From positions 1-9,801 of the forward strand of contig JAIRVA010000172.1 in assembly GCA_031254155.1 (NCBI GenBank): a stretch of DNA of 9,801 nucleotides, written 5' to 3'. Below are positions 1-7,017 of this stretch, piece by piece. Each line of letters starts with the position of its first letter. Position 1 is the first letter of the stretch. A model generated the notes under the pieces. The model saw nothing but the letters and a program-made list of their open reading frames with translations. It was not told the origin of the DNA and searched no databases. The translations under genes were made by a program, and so were the position numbers. The DNA comes from Propionibacteriaceae bacterium. GTDB lineage: Bacteria; Actinomycetota; Actinomycetes; Propionibacteriales; Propionibacteriaceae.

Positions 1-3000
1 AGTTGGTCACGCCGCCCGCCGTGCCGCCGACACGCAGGCCGACGGGGTAGGTACCGGCGATGACCCCGGTCAGGGTGCAGGTGTACGTCCCGTCACCCTG
101 GTCGACCATCGTGGTACAACTCAGATTGCTGGGTAGCACGACGTCCACCGCCTGACCGGGGATCCGGTTACCATAGGCGTCGACGACCGTCACCGTGGCG
201 ACCGCCGGCTCGCCCGCGGTCACCGTCGACGGGCTGATCGCGATCGTCGCCTTGGTGACAGCGACCGGTCCCGCCGTGAAGGTGACTGGCGCCGGCGAGC
301 CGCCGACATCGGTCAAGGCATAGCTCACCCCCGCGATCTGGGCGCTGACCAAGTAATCCCCCGCGGTCGTACTCGTCAGCGTCACCGCGCACGCCCCGGT
401 GGCGGTCGTGACGCAGTACGCCGCACTGAGCCGCGCCCCGCTTGGCAGCGGCGCGCCGTTCGCCAGCTTCGCCGCGAAGTACACGGTCTGGTTGGCGACC
501 ACGTTGCCGTTGCCGTCTTTGGCGGTGACCGTGGCCGTGTATGTCCCCGCCGGGGCCAGCGGCCCGTCCGGGGTGACGACGAGCGCCGACTCGCCGGGCA
601 GGGCGCTGCCAGCCGTGAAGGTCAGCGTCAGGGGCGAGTTGCCGACGTTTTGCCACGTCCCGACCGAGAGCACCTTCGCCGACAGTGCGTTCGTGTACAC
701 CTTGGCCGTCACCGAGGTCGCCTCAATCGTGCAGGCGCCGTAGGTCGTACCGTTCTTGCCGTCGCCGGTCACACACTCGTCCGCCGACAACGTCACGCCG
801 GCGACGGCGCTGAACTGCACCGTCTGGCCGGCGAGGGGCTTGCCGGTGACATCGTTCACCAGCACCGTCGCCTGGATCGAGTTGGTCACTGGCACGTTCG
901 TCCGGTCGGCGACGATCAGGGACTGGGCAGCGTCCGCCGACTCGGCGAACTCGAACGCCAGTACCGCATCCTCGCCCACCTGCGGCGTCCAGTTGACCGT
1001 CCACACGGTCGCGCTGACATGGCTCCAGGTGAGATCGTGGAGCACCGCGCCCGTCACGAAATCCGTCAACTGGGCGCTGTCAAGCGCCCACATCGTGCCC
1101 GGCGCCGTCACGGTCACCGTCCGGGTGACCCCGGTGGTGACCGGCAGCGCCTTGCCCAGCGTTGGCGTGCCCGGATCGCCGCTGTACGACGGAACTGCGG
1201 TCGCCGCGTTCGTCTGGTCGCTCACGGTGAACACGCCGTAACCGGTCGGCGTGTGGACCACCGGCCGGTAGACCGCGCCGGCCACCGTGACGGCGTAATC
1301 CTCAATCTCGCCCGGCGTGGTCCAGGGGCCGCTCGTGTCCGCGTAGTAGTCACCACTGTTGGTTGCCGCCGTCTGGGCCCGGGTCGACACGTTGGCACGG
1401 AACTGGATCTGGGCCGGGGTGGCACCGATCGTGGCCCCGTTGCCGAAGGTGAAGGGACCCTGGGCCACGCCGTTCGCGATCGTGGGAGCCCAAGTTGTGG
1501 GCTGCCAGACATCCGTTCCGTTGCCAGTCGACCAGCCCCGGACGATCGCGTTGTTCGTTGCTGGACCGTTCACGTTCGCCACCAGGTTGTACGACCGGGC
1601 GCCCAGCGTGGCACCATTGAGCGGTTGCAGCCCGAAGTCTGTGGTCTCGACGAACACGCCGTCGTCCGTCGCGTTGTGAGACGTGTTATCCCCCGCCGGG
1701 CCGTCGTACGCGCCGGGTCGCGCGCCGAGCCAGACTGACTCCGCGGGCACGTTAACGTGCGCCGGTTGGGTGGAACCGGTCACCGGGCCAGCCTTCGCGT
1801 CACCGTACGAGCCGCGCGCCGAGACGCCGAAGTCCACCGTCGCCACCGCGGAGTTGGTGGTCATCGTGACCCGGGCCTGGACGGCCCACGTGGCGGGACT
1901 GGAGACCGTACCCTGCTCACCGAGCGGCGGATCGAAGTACGGGGTGGCCAGCGCGCCCCAGCAGGGGCCGGACTCGCCGGTTGTGATGGTGCCGTTCGTA
2001 CAGGTTATGGTGGCCTCGTTCGCCCCGGCCGCCACCGCACCGTACGTCTGGACCGCATTAACATCGTTAATGGCTGGTTGTACAACGCGGACAAAGTAGT
2101 CACCGTAACCCGAGATGACGAGGGAGTACGACCCGTCCTGCGCCGTGAATTGGCTGCCGATGAGCGTACCGTCGCTCCGGTAGACCGCGACCGTCGCCCC
2201 CGCGAGACCGGGATCGCCCGTGACCGAACCATCGCCCAGTGTGTCATTGAACACCTGGCCCTCGATGACCGTGAACATCTCGGTCGACCCCTGGTCAAAG
2301 TACCAGACACCGGAGTCCTGTGCCATGACGTACGAACTGGACTTCCCGTTGCTGATTTCCGTCAGCGGCTGGTTGTCCGCAACCTCCAACGGCCCCCCGA
2401 GGGAGATGACCCCCGTCAGCGGGTCGATGACGATCACCCGCGAGGCCGTCTCGTTGCGCGACGCCAACAGCCCAGACGTACCCCAGTTAGACGGGAACGA
2501 CCGGCCATTCACCGTCCCGACGGCGCTGACGCTGCCACCGGAGAAGAGCTTGCCGTCGTGCACACTCGCTCCCCAGATATCGTCACCGTTGGTGACGGCG
2601 AGCGACGGATCGGCCTTGGTCATCTTCTTGACGACGTTGTACTTCCACGGCGCGGCCGGCGTCCCGTCGGTGTAGTTCCCCTGGGCGTCGGTCGATGGCT
2701 TGATCCGGACCAGCGCCGCGTTGGCGGCCACATAGCTGGTTGTACTCCTGTTCATCTCTTGAGAGGTGTACATGTAGACGCTGCCCTCGGCGTCCAGCGC
2801 GAAGTCAGACGACGTCTTGGCGTAGTTGTAACTACAGTTCGACTCATACCCGGTCACACACTTGTCGCTGAAGACCGCGGACACCAATTGGCGCTCCTTC
2901 GACACCTGCCCGGACACCCAGTCCGCGGGCTGGACGGCACCCGAGACGGAGTAGCGGCCCGTGACCGGGTCCCAGATCGTGAAGCGGACGTTCCCGTTCG

Positions 3001-3754
3001 CGGCGTTCTTGTACGTGCCAGTGTAATTGTCCAGGGAGTCGAAGTTGTCCTGGACGTAAATCTGGCCGGTCAGCTGGTCCATCTCGCCACCGGGCGCATT
3101 CCACGACCCGGCCGGGGTCGGCATGCACCCTCCCCAAACTCCCGGCTCCCCGTAGGTCACCCTGACCACCGTGGTCACGTCGCTGGACGACCGTCCGGTG
3201 GCGGTACATTTCAGCGAGAAGTCACCACTGCCGGTGTTGAAGTGCTCACCGCCGTCCCAGGCCCAGAAGTACAGCGAGAGCGGCGCGTCGGGGTTCGTGA
3301 TCATGCCGCCCTGCCGCCCCATCGCCAGCGTCGAGAACTGGAGATAGGGCGAGGAGGTGAAGGGCTCGAACGTGGTGTCCTTCGTCTGGACGAACTCCAT
3401 GGCCACGCGAGTCTTGAAGCTCGACCCGTCCGCCGAGATGTCGTACGTCTCGCCGAGCATTGAGATACTGTCACCCTTCTTGTCCCCGGGGTCACCAGAG
3501 CTGTGACCGCTCGTCCAGTAGTACGAGTCCTCGCTGAGCGATTGCAACCAGTGAGCCTCCACCTCGGGCACCAGGGTCCACTGCGGATCGAAACCCGCGT
3601 TGGCCAGCCCGGGCACCGGCGTCGCCGCCTGGGCCTCCGGGATGGTCGCGGGGATGTACGGCACCCCGACACCGATGCCGATCGCGAGGAGCAGGCTGGT
3701 CACCCCGGCCGTGAACTTGCGGACTGTGTACTTCTGCGTACTGCCAGTTGTCAT
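1..3754 (-). CDS. Large secreted multi-domain Ig-like surface protein (3' end outside window)
   Basis: The frame is open from the ATG at 3754 to base 1 (1251 codons, no stop), so the C-terminus and any LPXTG or other wall anchor are not visible. The start is chosen because AGGAGG lies 10 bases upstream; an in-frame ATG at 3763 is only 1 base from that site. Residues 1-43 form a signal peptide: Y9-T-V-R-K13, G17 and S20 fit the YSIRK-G/S pattern, then a hydrophobic core and an AQA/A cleavage site. Residues about 45-490 are an N-terminal module that may include beta-propeller-like blades (weak). Residues about 495-575 resemble an SdrD-B/Cna-B module (GQVFND, PGLAGATV, DGSYSL). Residues about 695-823 resemble a GEVED module ending in GEIEDY (815-820). 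Residues about 945-1251 hold at least three Ig-like modules of Big-1/invasin type. All 12 cysteines fall in close pairs. The probable role is adhesion or cell-surface structure; the ligand is unknown. Frame and export are certain, domain names are from recognition only. Confidence 0.88.
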   Translation of the reverse strand, partial: MTTGSTQKYTVRKFTAGVTSLLLAIGIGVGVPYIPATIPEAQAATPVPGLANAGFDPQWTLVPEVEAHWLQSLSEDSYYWTSGHSSGDPGDKKGDSISMLGETYDISADGSSFKTRVAMEFVQTKDTTFEPFTSSPYLQFSTLAMGRQGGMITNPDAPLSLYFWAWDGGEHFNTGSGDFSLKCTATGRSSSDVTTVVRVTYGEPGVWGGCMPTPAGSWNAPGGEMDQLTGQIYVQDNFDSLDNYTGTYKNAANGNVRFTIWDPVTGRYSVSGAVQPADWVSGQVSKERQLVSAVFSDKCVTGYESNCSYNYAKTSSDFALDAEGSVYMYTSQEMNRSTTSYVAANAALVRIKPSTDAQGNYTDGTPAAPWKYNVVKKMTKADPSLAVTNGDDIWGASVHDGKLFSGGSVSAVGTVNGRSFPSNWGTSGLLASRNETASRVIVIDPLTGVISLGGPLEVADNQPLTEISNGKSSSYVMAQDSGVWYFDQGSTEMFTVIEGQVFNDTLGDGSVTGDPGLAGATVAVYRSDGTLIGSQFTAQDGSYSLVISGYGDYFVRVVQPAINDVNAVQTYGAVAAGANEATITCTNGTITTGESGPCWGALATPYFDPPLGEQGTVSSPATWAVQARVTMTTNSAVATVDFGVSARGSYGDAKAGPVTGSTQPAHVNVPAESVWLGARPGAYDGPAGDNTSHNATDDGVFVETTDFGLQPLNGATLGARSYNLVANVNGPATNNAIVRGWSTGNGTDVWQPTTWAPTIANGVAQGPFTFGNGATIGATPAQIQFRANVSTRAQTAATNSGDYYADTSGPWTTPGEIEDYAVTVAGAVYRPVVHTPTGYGVFTVSDQTNAATAVPSYSGDPGTPTLGKALPVTTGVTRTVTVTAPGTMWALDSAQLTDFVTGAVLHDLTWSHVSATVWTVNWTPQVGEDAVLAFEFAESADAAQSLIVADRTNVPVTNSIQATVLVNDVTGKPLAGQTVQFSAVAGVTLSADECVTGDGKNGTTYGACTIEATSVTAKVYTNALSAKVLSVGTWQNVGNSPLTLTFTAGSALPGESALVVTPDGPLAPAGTYTATVTAKDGNGNVVANQTVYFAAKLANGAPLPSGARLSAAYCVTTATGACAVTLTSTTAGDYLVSAQIAGVSYALTDVGGSPAPVTFTAGPVAVTKATIAISPSTVTAGEPAVATVTVVDAYGNRIPGQAVDVVLPSNLSCTTMVDQGDGTYTCTLTGVIAGTYPVGLRVGGTAGGVTN

Positions 3755-3861
3755 TGGTCCCATCCCTCCTGTTGTGAACGACGGCCCGGAGGCAGGCGCG
3801 CACAAACCCAGCGTCGCCCCGGGACAGAACCACTTTTCGCTGCCACGAACCGGTGGGGCAT
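3751..3861 (-). other. Possible 36-codon leader ORF overlapping the surface-protein start
   Basis: An ATG at 3861 opens a 36-codon frame whose TGA (3753-3751) overlaps the ATG of the surface-protein gene in an ATGA arrangement, the type of junction used for translational coupling. The encoded peptide is arginine-rich and matches no family I know. No convincing Shine-Dalgarno sequence precedes it, and its ATG lies in the loop of the 3834-3882 stem. It may be chance. Confidence 0.2.
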
Positions 3862-3882
3862 CAGGTCAGTTCACAGCGAAAA
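3834..3882 (-). promoter_or_regulatory. Stem-loop in the 5' leader of the surface-protein mRNA
   Basis: A perfect 9-bp inverted repeat (TTTTCGCTG at 3834-3842, CAGCGAAAA at 3874-3882) encloses a 31-base loop. Inside the loop CCAC (3843-3846) and GTGG (3853-3856) can form a second small stem. If transcription starts near 3890, this structure sits near the 5' end of a leader of about 135 bases. No U-run follows it on either strand, so a simple intrinsic terminator is unlikely. mRNA stability or translation control is an inference; it matches no riboswitch class that I recognise. Confidence 0.45.
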
Positions 3883-3885
3883 CTA

Positions 3886-3901
3886 ATTCTGATGTCAGAA
3901 T
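3886..3901. promoter_or_regulatory. Perfect 16-bp palindrome over the surface-gene -10 region; operator candidate
   Basis: ATTCTGA-TG-TCAGAAT has perfect 7-bp arms around a 2-bp centre. It overlaps the proposed -10 hexamer (3897-3902) of the surface-protein promoter, the position where a dimeric repressor would block RNA polymerase. It does not match LexA, DtxR/IdeR, FNR or NrdR sites as I know them, so the cognate regulator is unknown. Confidence 0.5.
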
Positions 3902-3925
3902 AGTACGCCTTTCACTGTCTCGCAA
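3897..3925 (-). promoter_or_regulatory. Candidate sigma70-type promoter of the surface-protein gene
   Basis: On the minus strand TTGCGA (3925-3920) and TATTCT (3902-3897) are separated by 17 bases. Each matches 4 of 6 consensus positions. The implied start is near 3890, giving a leader of about 135 bases before the ATG at 3754. The strength is modest, and the call rests mainly on spacing and on the overlapping palindrome. Confidence 0.4.
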
Positions 3926-4018
3926 GCCTTGCTAGTGTGACATCGCGGCGACGCTTCCCACCCTGGGTCCACGGGGAGTACCGTCCAACCGGCTCCCCCT
4001 CTAGCAAGGCAAAACAGT
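3914..4018. repeat. Nested inverted repeat between lutC and the surface-protein gene
   Basis: GCCTTGCTAG (3926-3935) and CTAGCAAGGC (4001-4010) form a perfect 10-bp inverted repeat around a 65-base spacer. A second pair, ACTGT (3914-3918) and ACAGT (4014-4018), extends it outward with unequal bulges of 7 and 3 bases. The spacer contains its own hairpin (3973-3998). The left arm touches the -35 hexamer of the surface-gene promoter. It could be a long terminator-like structure, a regulator site or a degenerate small element; no target-site duplication is evident. Confidence 0.45.
3973..3998 (-). terminator. Weak hairpin downstream of lutC; possible terminator
   Basis: GGGGAG (3973-3978) pairs with CTCCCC (3993-3998), and CCG (3981-3983) pairs with CGG (3990-3992) inside, with a 2-base bulge. 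It starts 37 bases after the lutC stop codon. No U-tract follows, so it is a poor match to a classical intrinsic terminator. It is the best candidate for ending the lut transcript before the surface-protein promoter. Confidence 0.3.
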
Positions 4019-4034
4019 CGCCAGCCGTTGGGTG

Positions 4035-4676
4035 CTACTCGGCCAAGACGATGACCAGTGTCCGTGGCCCGTGGACGCCCTCGACGCGCTCCAGTTCGAT
4101 GTCGGAGGTGGCAGACCCGCCGGAGATCCACGTCAACGGCCGCCCGGCGTCGATGGAGGCCCGCAAGACCGCCACCGCCTCCGGTACGTCGGACACGACC
4201 TGGTCGCCCCGGACGATGGCGAGGTGGAAGTCCGGTACGAGGGACAACGCCCGGCGGCCCTGGTCGGCGGCGTGGTCGAGCACAATCGTACCCGTCTCCG
4301 CCACGGCGACCCGTGCGGCCGTCACCACCCCGCCCGTCTCGTCCAACTGGCGCCTGGTCAGCGGCGGGTCATCGGCGATGACCGTCACCCCGGCGGCCAG
4401 GACCGCCGCCCGCCACCCCGCGTCCAGCCCGGCGGGCCACACGGCCGAGGTGATCCCCGACTCGCGGAGCACCCGCACCAGCGTCGGACCCACGTCTGGG
4501 GCCGCGACCCGGATGACCCGGGCCTGGTAATCCTCGCAACGCTCCACGAAGCGGCCGAGGACATCCGGCAGCGGGGTCGCCCGCCCGTACACCCAGTCGA
4601 CCGGGTGGCCGGCCCCGGTACCCCGGTCGGCCAGCCCGGCCCGTACCCTCGCCAGGATCTCGTCCCGCGCGTTCAT
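4035..4676 (-). CDS. lutC: L-lactate utilization protein LutC (LUD domain)
   Basis: This is a 213-residue protein of the LutC/YkgG family, the smallest subunit of the LutABC complex that oxidises L-lactate to pyruvate in the cytoplasm. The N-terminus (MNARDEILARVR) and the C-terminal stretch GGSATSDIELERVEGVHGPR are characteristic of the LUD domain; a central ETGTIVLD segment is also typical. It is somewhat shorter than the roughly 240-residue Bacillus protein. The ATG overlaps the lutB stop codon by the 4-base ATGA junction, so translation is probably coupled; the ribosome-binding site is weak on its own. The same frame stays open upstream across lutB, but that part is an off-frame shadow. 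It is the last gene of the operon. Confidence 0.93.
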   Translation of the reverse strand: MNARDEILARVRAGLADRGTGAGHPVDWVYGRATPLPDVLGRFVERCEDYQARVIRVAAPDVGPTLVRVLRESGITSAVWPAGLDAGWRAAVLAAGVTVIADDPPLTRRQLDETGGVVTAARVAVAETGTIVLDHAADQGRRALSLVPDFHLAIVRGDQVVSDVPEAVAVLRASIDAGRPLTWISGGSATSDIELERVEGVHGPRTLVIVLAE

Positions 4677-6154
4677 GGTTTCACCCGCTTCCACCAGTGC
4701 CGGAACGACTCGCGGGGCGGCACCGGCAGATCGCGCCCGCTGGTCCAGAGCGACCCCGGCCAGGGCAGCTTCCGGAAGAACCGCCAAGGGCCGAACACCC
4801 GGCCCGCGATCTCGGCCACCCGTTCGACGAGGCTCAGGTGTTTCCCCTGGCCGAAGGCCCATTCCCCGACAGCCATCACCGCCGGCTCCAGCCCGGGTTC
4901 TGTCCGCTCCCGGTCCGCGACCAGGCGCCGCAGGTGCACGATCAGCTTCGGGAAGTCGATCCCAACCGGGCAGACCTCGACGCACGCCCCGCAGAGGGTC
5001 GACGCGAACGGCAGCGACCGGTCGATCGCCGAGTCGAGCCCCCGCAGTTGCGGGGTGAGGACGATCCCGATCGGCCCCGGGTAGACCGAGCCGTACGCGT
5101 GCCCGCCGACTTCGCGGTACACCGGACAGATGTTCATGCAGGCCGAGCACCGGATGCACCGCAGCGCCTCCCGGCCCACCGGATCCGCGAGCGCCCGCGT
5201 CCGCCCGTTGTCGACCAGGACGACGTGCACGTTCTGGGGCCCGTCGCCCGCCGTGACACCGGTCCACATGGAAGTGTACGGGTTCATGCGCTCCCCGGTC
5301 GATGATCGCGGCAGCAGCCGCAGAAAGACCTCGAGATCCTCGAAGGTGGGGACGAGCTTCTCGATCCCCACGACCGAGATGAGCGTGTCGGGCAGCGTCA
5401 GGCACATCCGCCCGTTGCCCTCCGATTCGACGACGACAAGCGTGCCGGTGTCGGCCACGATGAAGTTGCCCCCGGAGATGGCCACGTCGGCCACGAGGAA
5501 CTTCTCCCGCAGGTGCGCCCGCGCCGCGCCCGCCAGTTCGGCGGGGTCGTCGCTCAGACCGGGCGGCGCCGGCGTCCCGTACCGCCCCATCTCCGCGAGG
5601 AAGATCTCCCGGATCTCCCGCCGGTTCCGGTGGATCGCGGGCACGAGAACGTGGCTCGGCCGGTCGTGGCCCAGTTGGACGATCAGTTCGGCGAGATCGG
5701 TCTCCCAGGCCGCGATCCCCGCCCGTTCGAGCGCTTCGTTCAGGTCGGTCTCCTGGGTCACCATCGACTTGACCTTGACCACGTCGGTCGCACCCGTCGC
5801 CCGTACGAGTTCGGTGACGATCCGGTTGGCTTCGTCGCCATCCCGCGCCCAGTGGACCGTCGCGCCGGCCTTGGTGAGGTTCGCCTCGGCCTGGAGCAGG
5901 TACGTGTCGAGGTTCGCCAGCACGCGGTCCTTGATCGCGGCGGCCGCCGCCCGGAGGTCCTCCCACTGAGGTACCTCCGCCACCCGCAGCGCCCGCTTGG
6001 CCCGGATCGTGGCGGTGGCGCGGGCGAGATTGGCCCGCAACTGGGCGTTGGCCAGTTGTTGTTCGGCGTTCACCGGAAAGGCGGGCATCCCGAGGAAGGT
6101 ACCCGGTGGCGGTGCGGGGGTCCGCCGCGTCTCGTCCGGCGCGATCACGCTCAT
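4673..6154 (-). CDS. lutB: L-lactate utilization iron-sulfur protein LutB
   Basis: This is a 493-residue LutB/YkgF-family protein, the iron-sulfur electron-transfer subunit of the LutABC L-lactate oxidation complex. Residues about 60-310 form a LUD domain with GGNFIVADTGTLVVVESEGN and PDTLISVVGIEKL segments. A ferredoxin-like part follows: C333-x2-C336-x2-C339-x3-C343-P and then C388-x2-C391-x3-C395-P, which fit two 4Fe-4S sites. The C-terminal region after residue 400 resembles the LutB C-terminal domain. The length is close to the Bacillus protein (about 475 residues). The start at 6154 is supported by GAGGAGG about 7 bases upstream, inside the end of lutA, and by ATGA overlaps with both lutA and lutC. 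All expected cysteines are present and nothing appears broken. Confidence 0.95.
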   Translation of the reverse strand: MSVIAPDETRRTPAPPPGTFLGMPAFPVNAEQQLANAQLRANLARATATIRAKRALRVAEVPQWEDLRAAAAAIKDRVLANLDTYLLQAEANLTKAGATVHWARDGDEANRIVTELVRATGATDVVKVKSMVTQETDLNEALERAGIAAWETDLAELIVQLGHDRPSHVLVPAIHRNRREIREIFLAEMGRYGTPAPPGLSDDPAELAGAARAHLREKFLVADVAISGGNFIVADTGTLVVVESEGNGRMCLTLPDTLISVVGIEKLVPTFEDLEVFLRLLPRSSTGERMNPYTSMWTGVTAGDGPQNVHVVLVDNGRTRALADPVGREALRCIRCSACMNICPVYREVGGHAYGSVYPGPIGIVLTPQLRGLDSAIDRSLPFASTLCGACVEVCPVGIDFPKLIVHLRRLVADRERTEPGLEPAVMAVGEWAFGQGKHLSLVERVAEIAGRVFGPWRFFRKLPWPGSLWTSGRDLPVPPRESFRHWWKRVKP

Positions 6155-6903
6155 CGTACCGCCTCCTCAGAGTTCAAGATGTGGGCGAGGTGGATGGGTT
6201 TGACCGCCGCGCCCTCGCGGCGGAGGACCCCGCCGACGTTCATGAGACAGGCGTTGTCACCCGCCACCACGAACTCCGCGCCCGTCGCGACGATGTTCCG
6301 CGCCTTGTCGGTGGCCAGGGCGACGGAGACGGCGGAGTTCTTGACGGAGAACGTCCCCCCGAACCCGCAGCAGGTCTCCGCCTCCGGCAGGTCCACCAGC
6401 GTGAGCCCCCGGACGGCCTCCAGCAGGCGCCGCGGCCGGTCGCCCACGCAGGCCACGCGGCGGGCGTGACAGGTCAGGTGGTACGTGACCGTGTGCGGGA
6501 AACTCGCCCCCACATCGGTCACCCCGAGCACATCCACGAGGAACTCGCAGAGGTCGTAACTCCTCGCGACCAGGGTTTTCACCTGCCGGGCGAGGGCCGG
6601 CTTGTTCTGGGACAGCATCTCATGTTGATGGCGGACCGACCCGATGCACGACGCCGACGGCGCCACCACGTAGTCGTACTTCGCGAACGCCTGGACAAAC
6701 GCCCGGACCGTCGCCAGGCCGGCCGAAAAGTAGCCGGTGTTCGTGAACATCTGGCCGCAACACGTCTGCTCGTCCGGGAACTCGACCCGGCAGCCCAGCC
6801 GTGTCAATACCCCCATGGTCGCGCGGACGGTGCCGGGGAACATGATGTCGTTCACACAGGTGGCGAACAGCCCCACCGTGAGCCCGTGACCCGGTTGCTC
6901 CAT
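6151..6903 (-). CDS. lutA: L-lactate utilization protein LutA (cysteine-rich CCG domains)
   Basis: This is a 250-residue protein of the LutA/YkgE family, related to the Fe-S subunit of glycolate oxidase and heterodisulfide reductase. Two cysteine-rich CCG repeats are visible: C16 with C48-C49-G (DEQTCCGQMFTNTGY), and C145 with C178-C179-G (AETCCGFGGTFSVKN). These are the cysteine-cluster motifs expected for iron-sulfur binding in this family. With LutB and LutC it converts L-lactate to pyruvate. The ATG at 6903 is chosen because AAGGGAG lies 7 bases upstream and the reading starts the usual VGLFATC segment at residue 10; longer forms running into the intergenic region lack support. It is the first gene of lutABC and diverges from aldA. 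No lutR regulator or LutP permease gene is in the window. Confidence 0.94.
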   Translation of the reverse strand: MEQPGHGLTVGLFATCVNDIMFPGTVRATMGVLTRLGCRVEFPDEQTCCGQMFTNTGYFSAGLATVRAFVQAFAKYDYVVAPSASCIGSVRHQHEMLSQNKPALARQVKTLVARSYDLCEFLVDVLGVTDVGASFPHTVTYHLTCHARRVACVGDRPRRLLEAVRGLTLVDLPEAETCCGFGGTFSVKNSAVSVALATDKARNIVATGAEFVVAGDNACLMNVGGVLRREGAAVKPIHLAHILNSEEAVR

Positions 6904-6940
6904 TGACAACTCCCTTACTCGGCGGGACGCGCCCACGCAC

Positions 6941-6996
6941 TTTCGTCGGACACATCCTCTGAGTATGATAGCCGCAACGGCACGTTGCCGATAGTA
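6941..6996. promoter_or_regulatory. Divergent lutABC/aldA promoter region
   Basis: For aldA the best -10 is TATGAT (6964-6969, 5 of 6), but its -35 is poor (TTTCGT at 6941-6946). For lutABC there are two options on the minus strand: TATCAT (6970-6965, 5 of 6), or TACTAT (6996-6991) with TTGGAC 16 bases upstream inside the aldA ribosome-binding region. The region is only 114 bases between start codons, so the two promoters must overlap or interlock. Weak -35 elements suggest activator dependence or an alternative arrangement. Exact start points cannot be settled from sequence. Confidence 0.4.
6974..6988. promoter_or_regulatory. 15-bp palindrome between lutA and aldA; shared operator candidate
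   Basis: GCAACG-GCA-CGTTGC has perfect 6-bp arms around a 3-bp centre. It starts 5 bases after the aldA -10 hexamer, so it would cover the aldA transcription start. It also covers either the start or the spacer of the lut promoter, depending on which -10 is used. A single dimeric repressor here could control both directions. It is not a match to the E. coli LldR site that I know, so the regulator is unnamed. Confidence 0.5.
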
Positions 6997-7017
6997 CCTC
7001 GCAAACAAAGGAGTCCA

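Noticed and set aside
650..1738. Plus-strand 362-codon open frame
   Set aside because: Same reason: arginine/glycine-rich composition, no motif, fully antisense to the Ig-like modules.
1757..3463. Plus-strand 568-codon open frame opposite the surface-protein gene
   Set aside because: Its translation is low-complexity and arginine-rich with no recognisable domain, while the minus strand gives a coherent secreted protein. It is an antisense shadow of GC-rich coding DNA.
3755..3763. Alternative surface-protein start at the in-frame ATG at 3763
   Set aside because: It lies only 1 base from AGGAGG, too close for initiation; the ATG at 3754 has a usable 10-base spacing.
4677..5966. Upstream extension of the lutC frame across lutB to make a 643-residue protein
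   Set aside because: Only the last 213 residues are LutC-like. The upstream part is a Pro/Arg/Gly-rich off-frame reading of lutB, and the ATGA junction at 4673-4676 gives a natural lutC start.
5513..6906. Plus-strand open frames opposite lutA and lutB
   Set aside because: No family resemblance; the minus-strand LutA/LutB proteins have intact iron-sulfur motifs.
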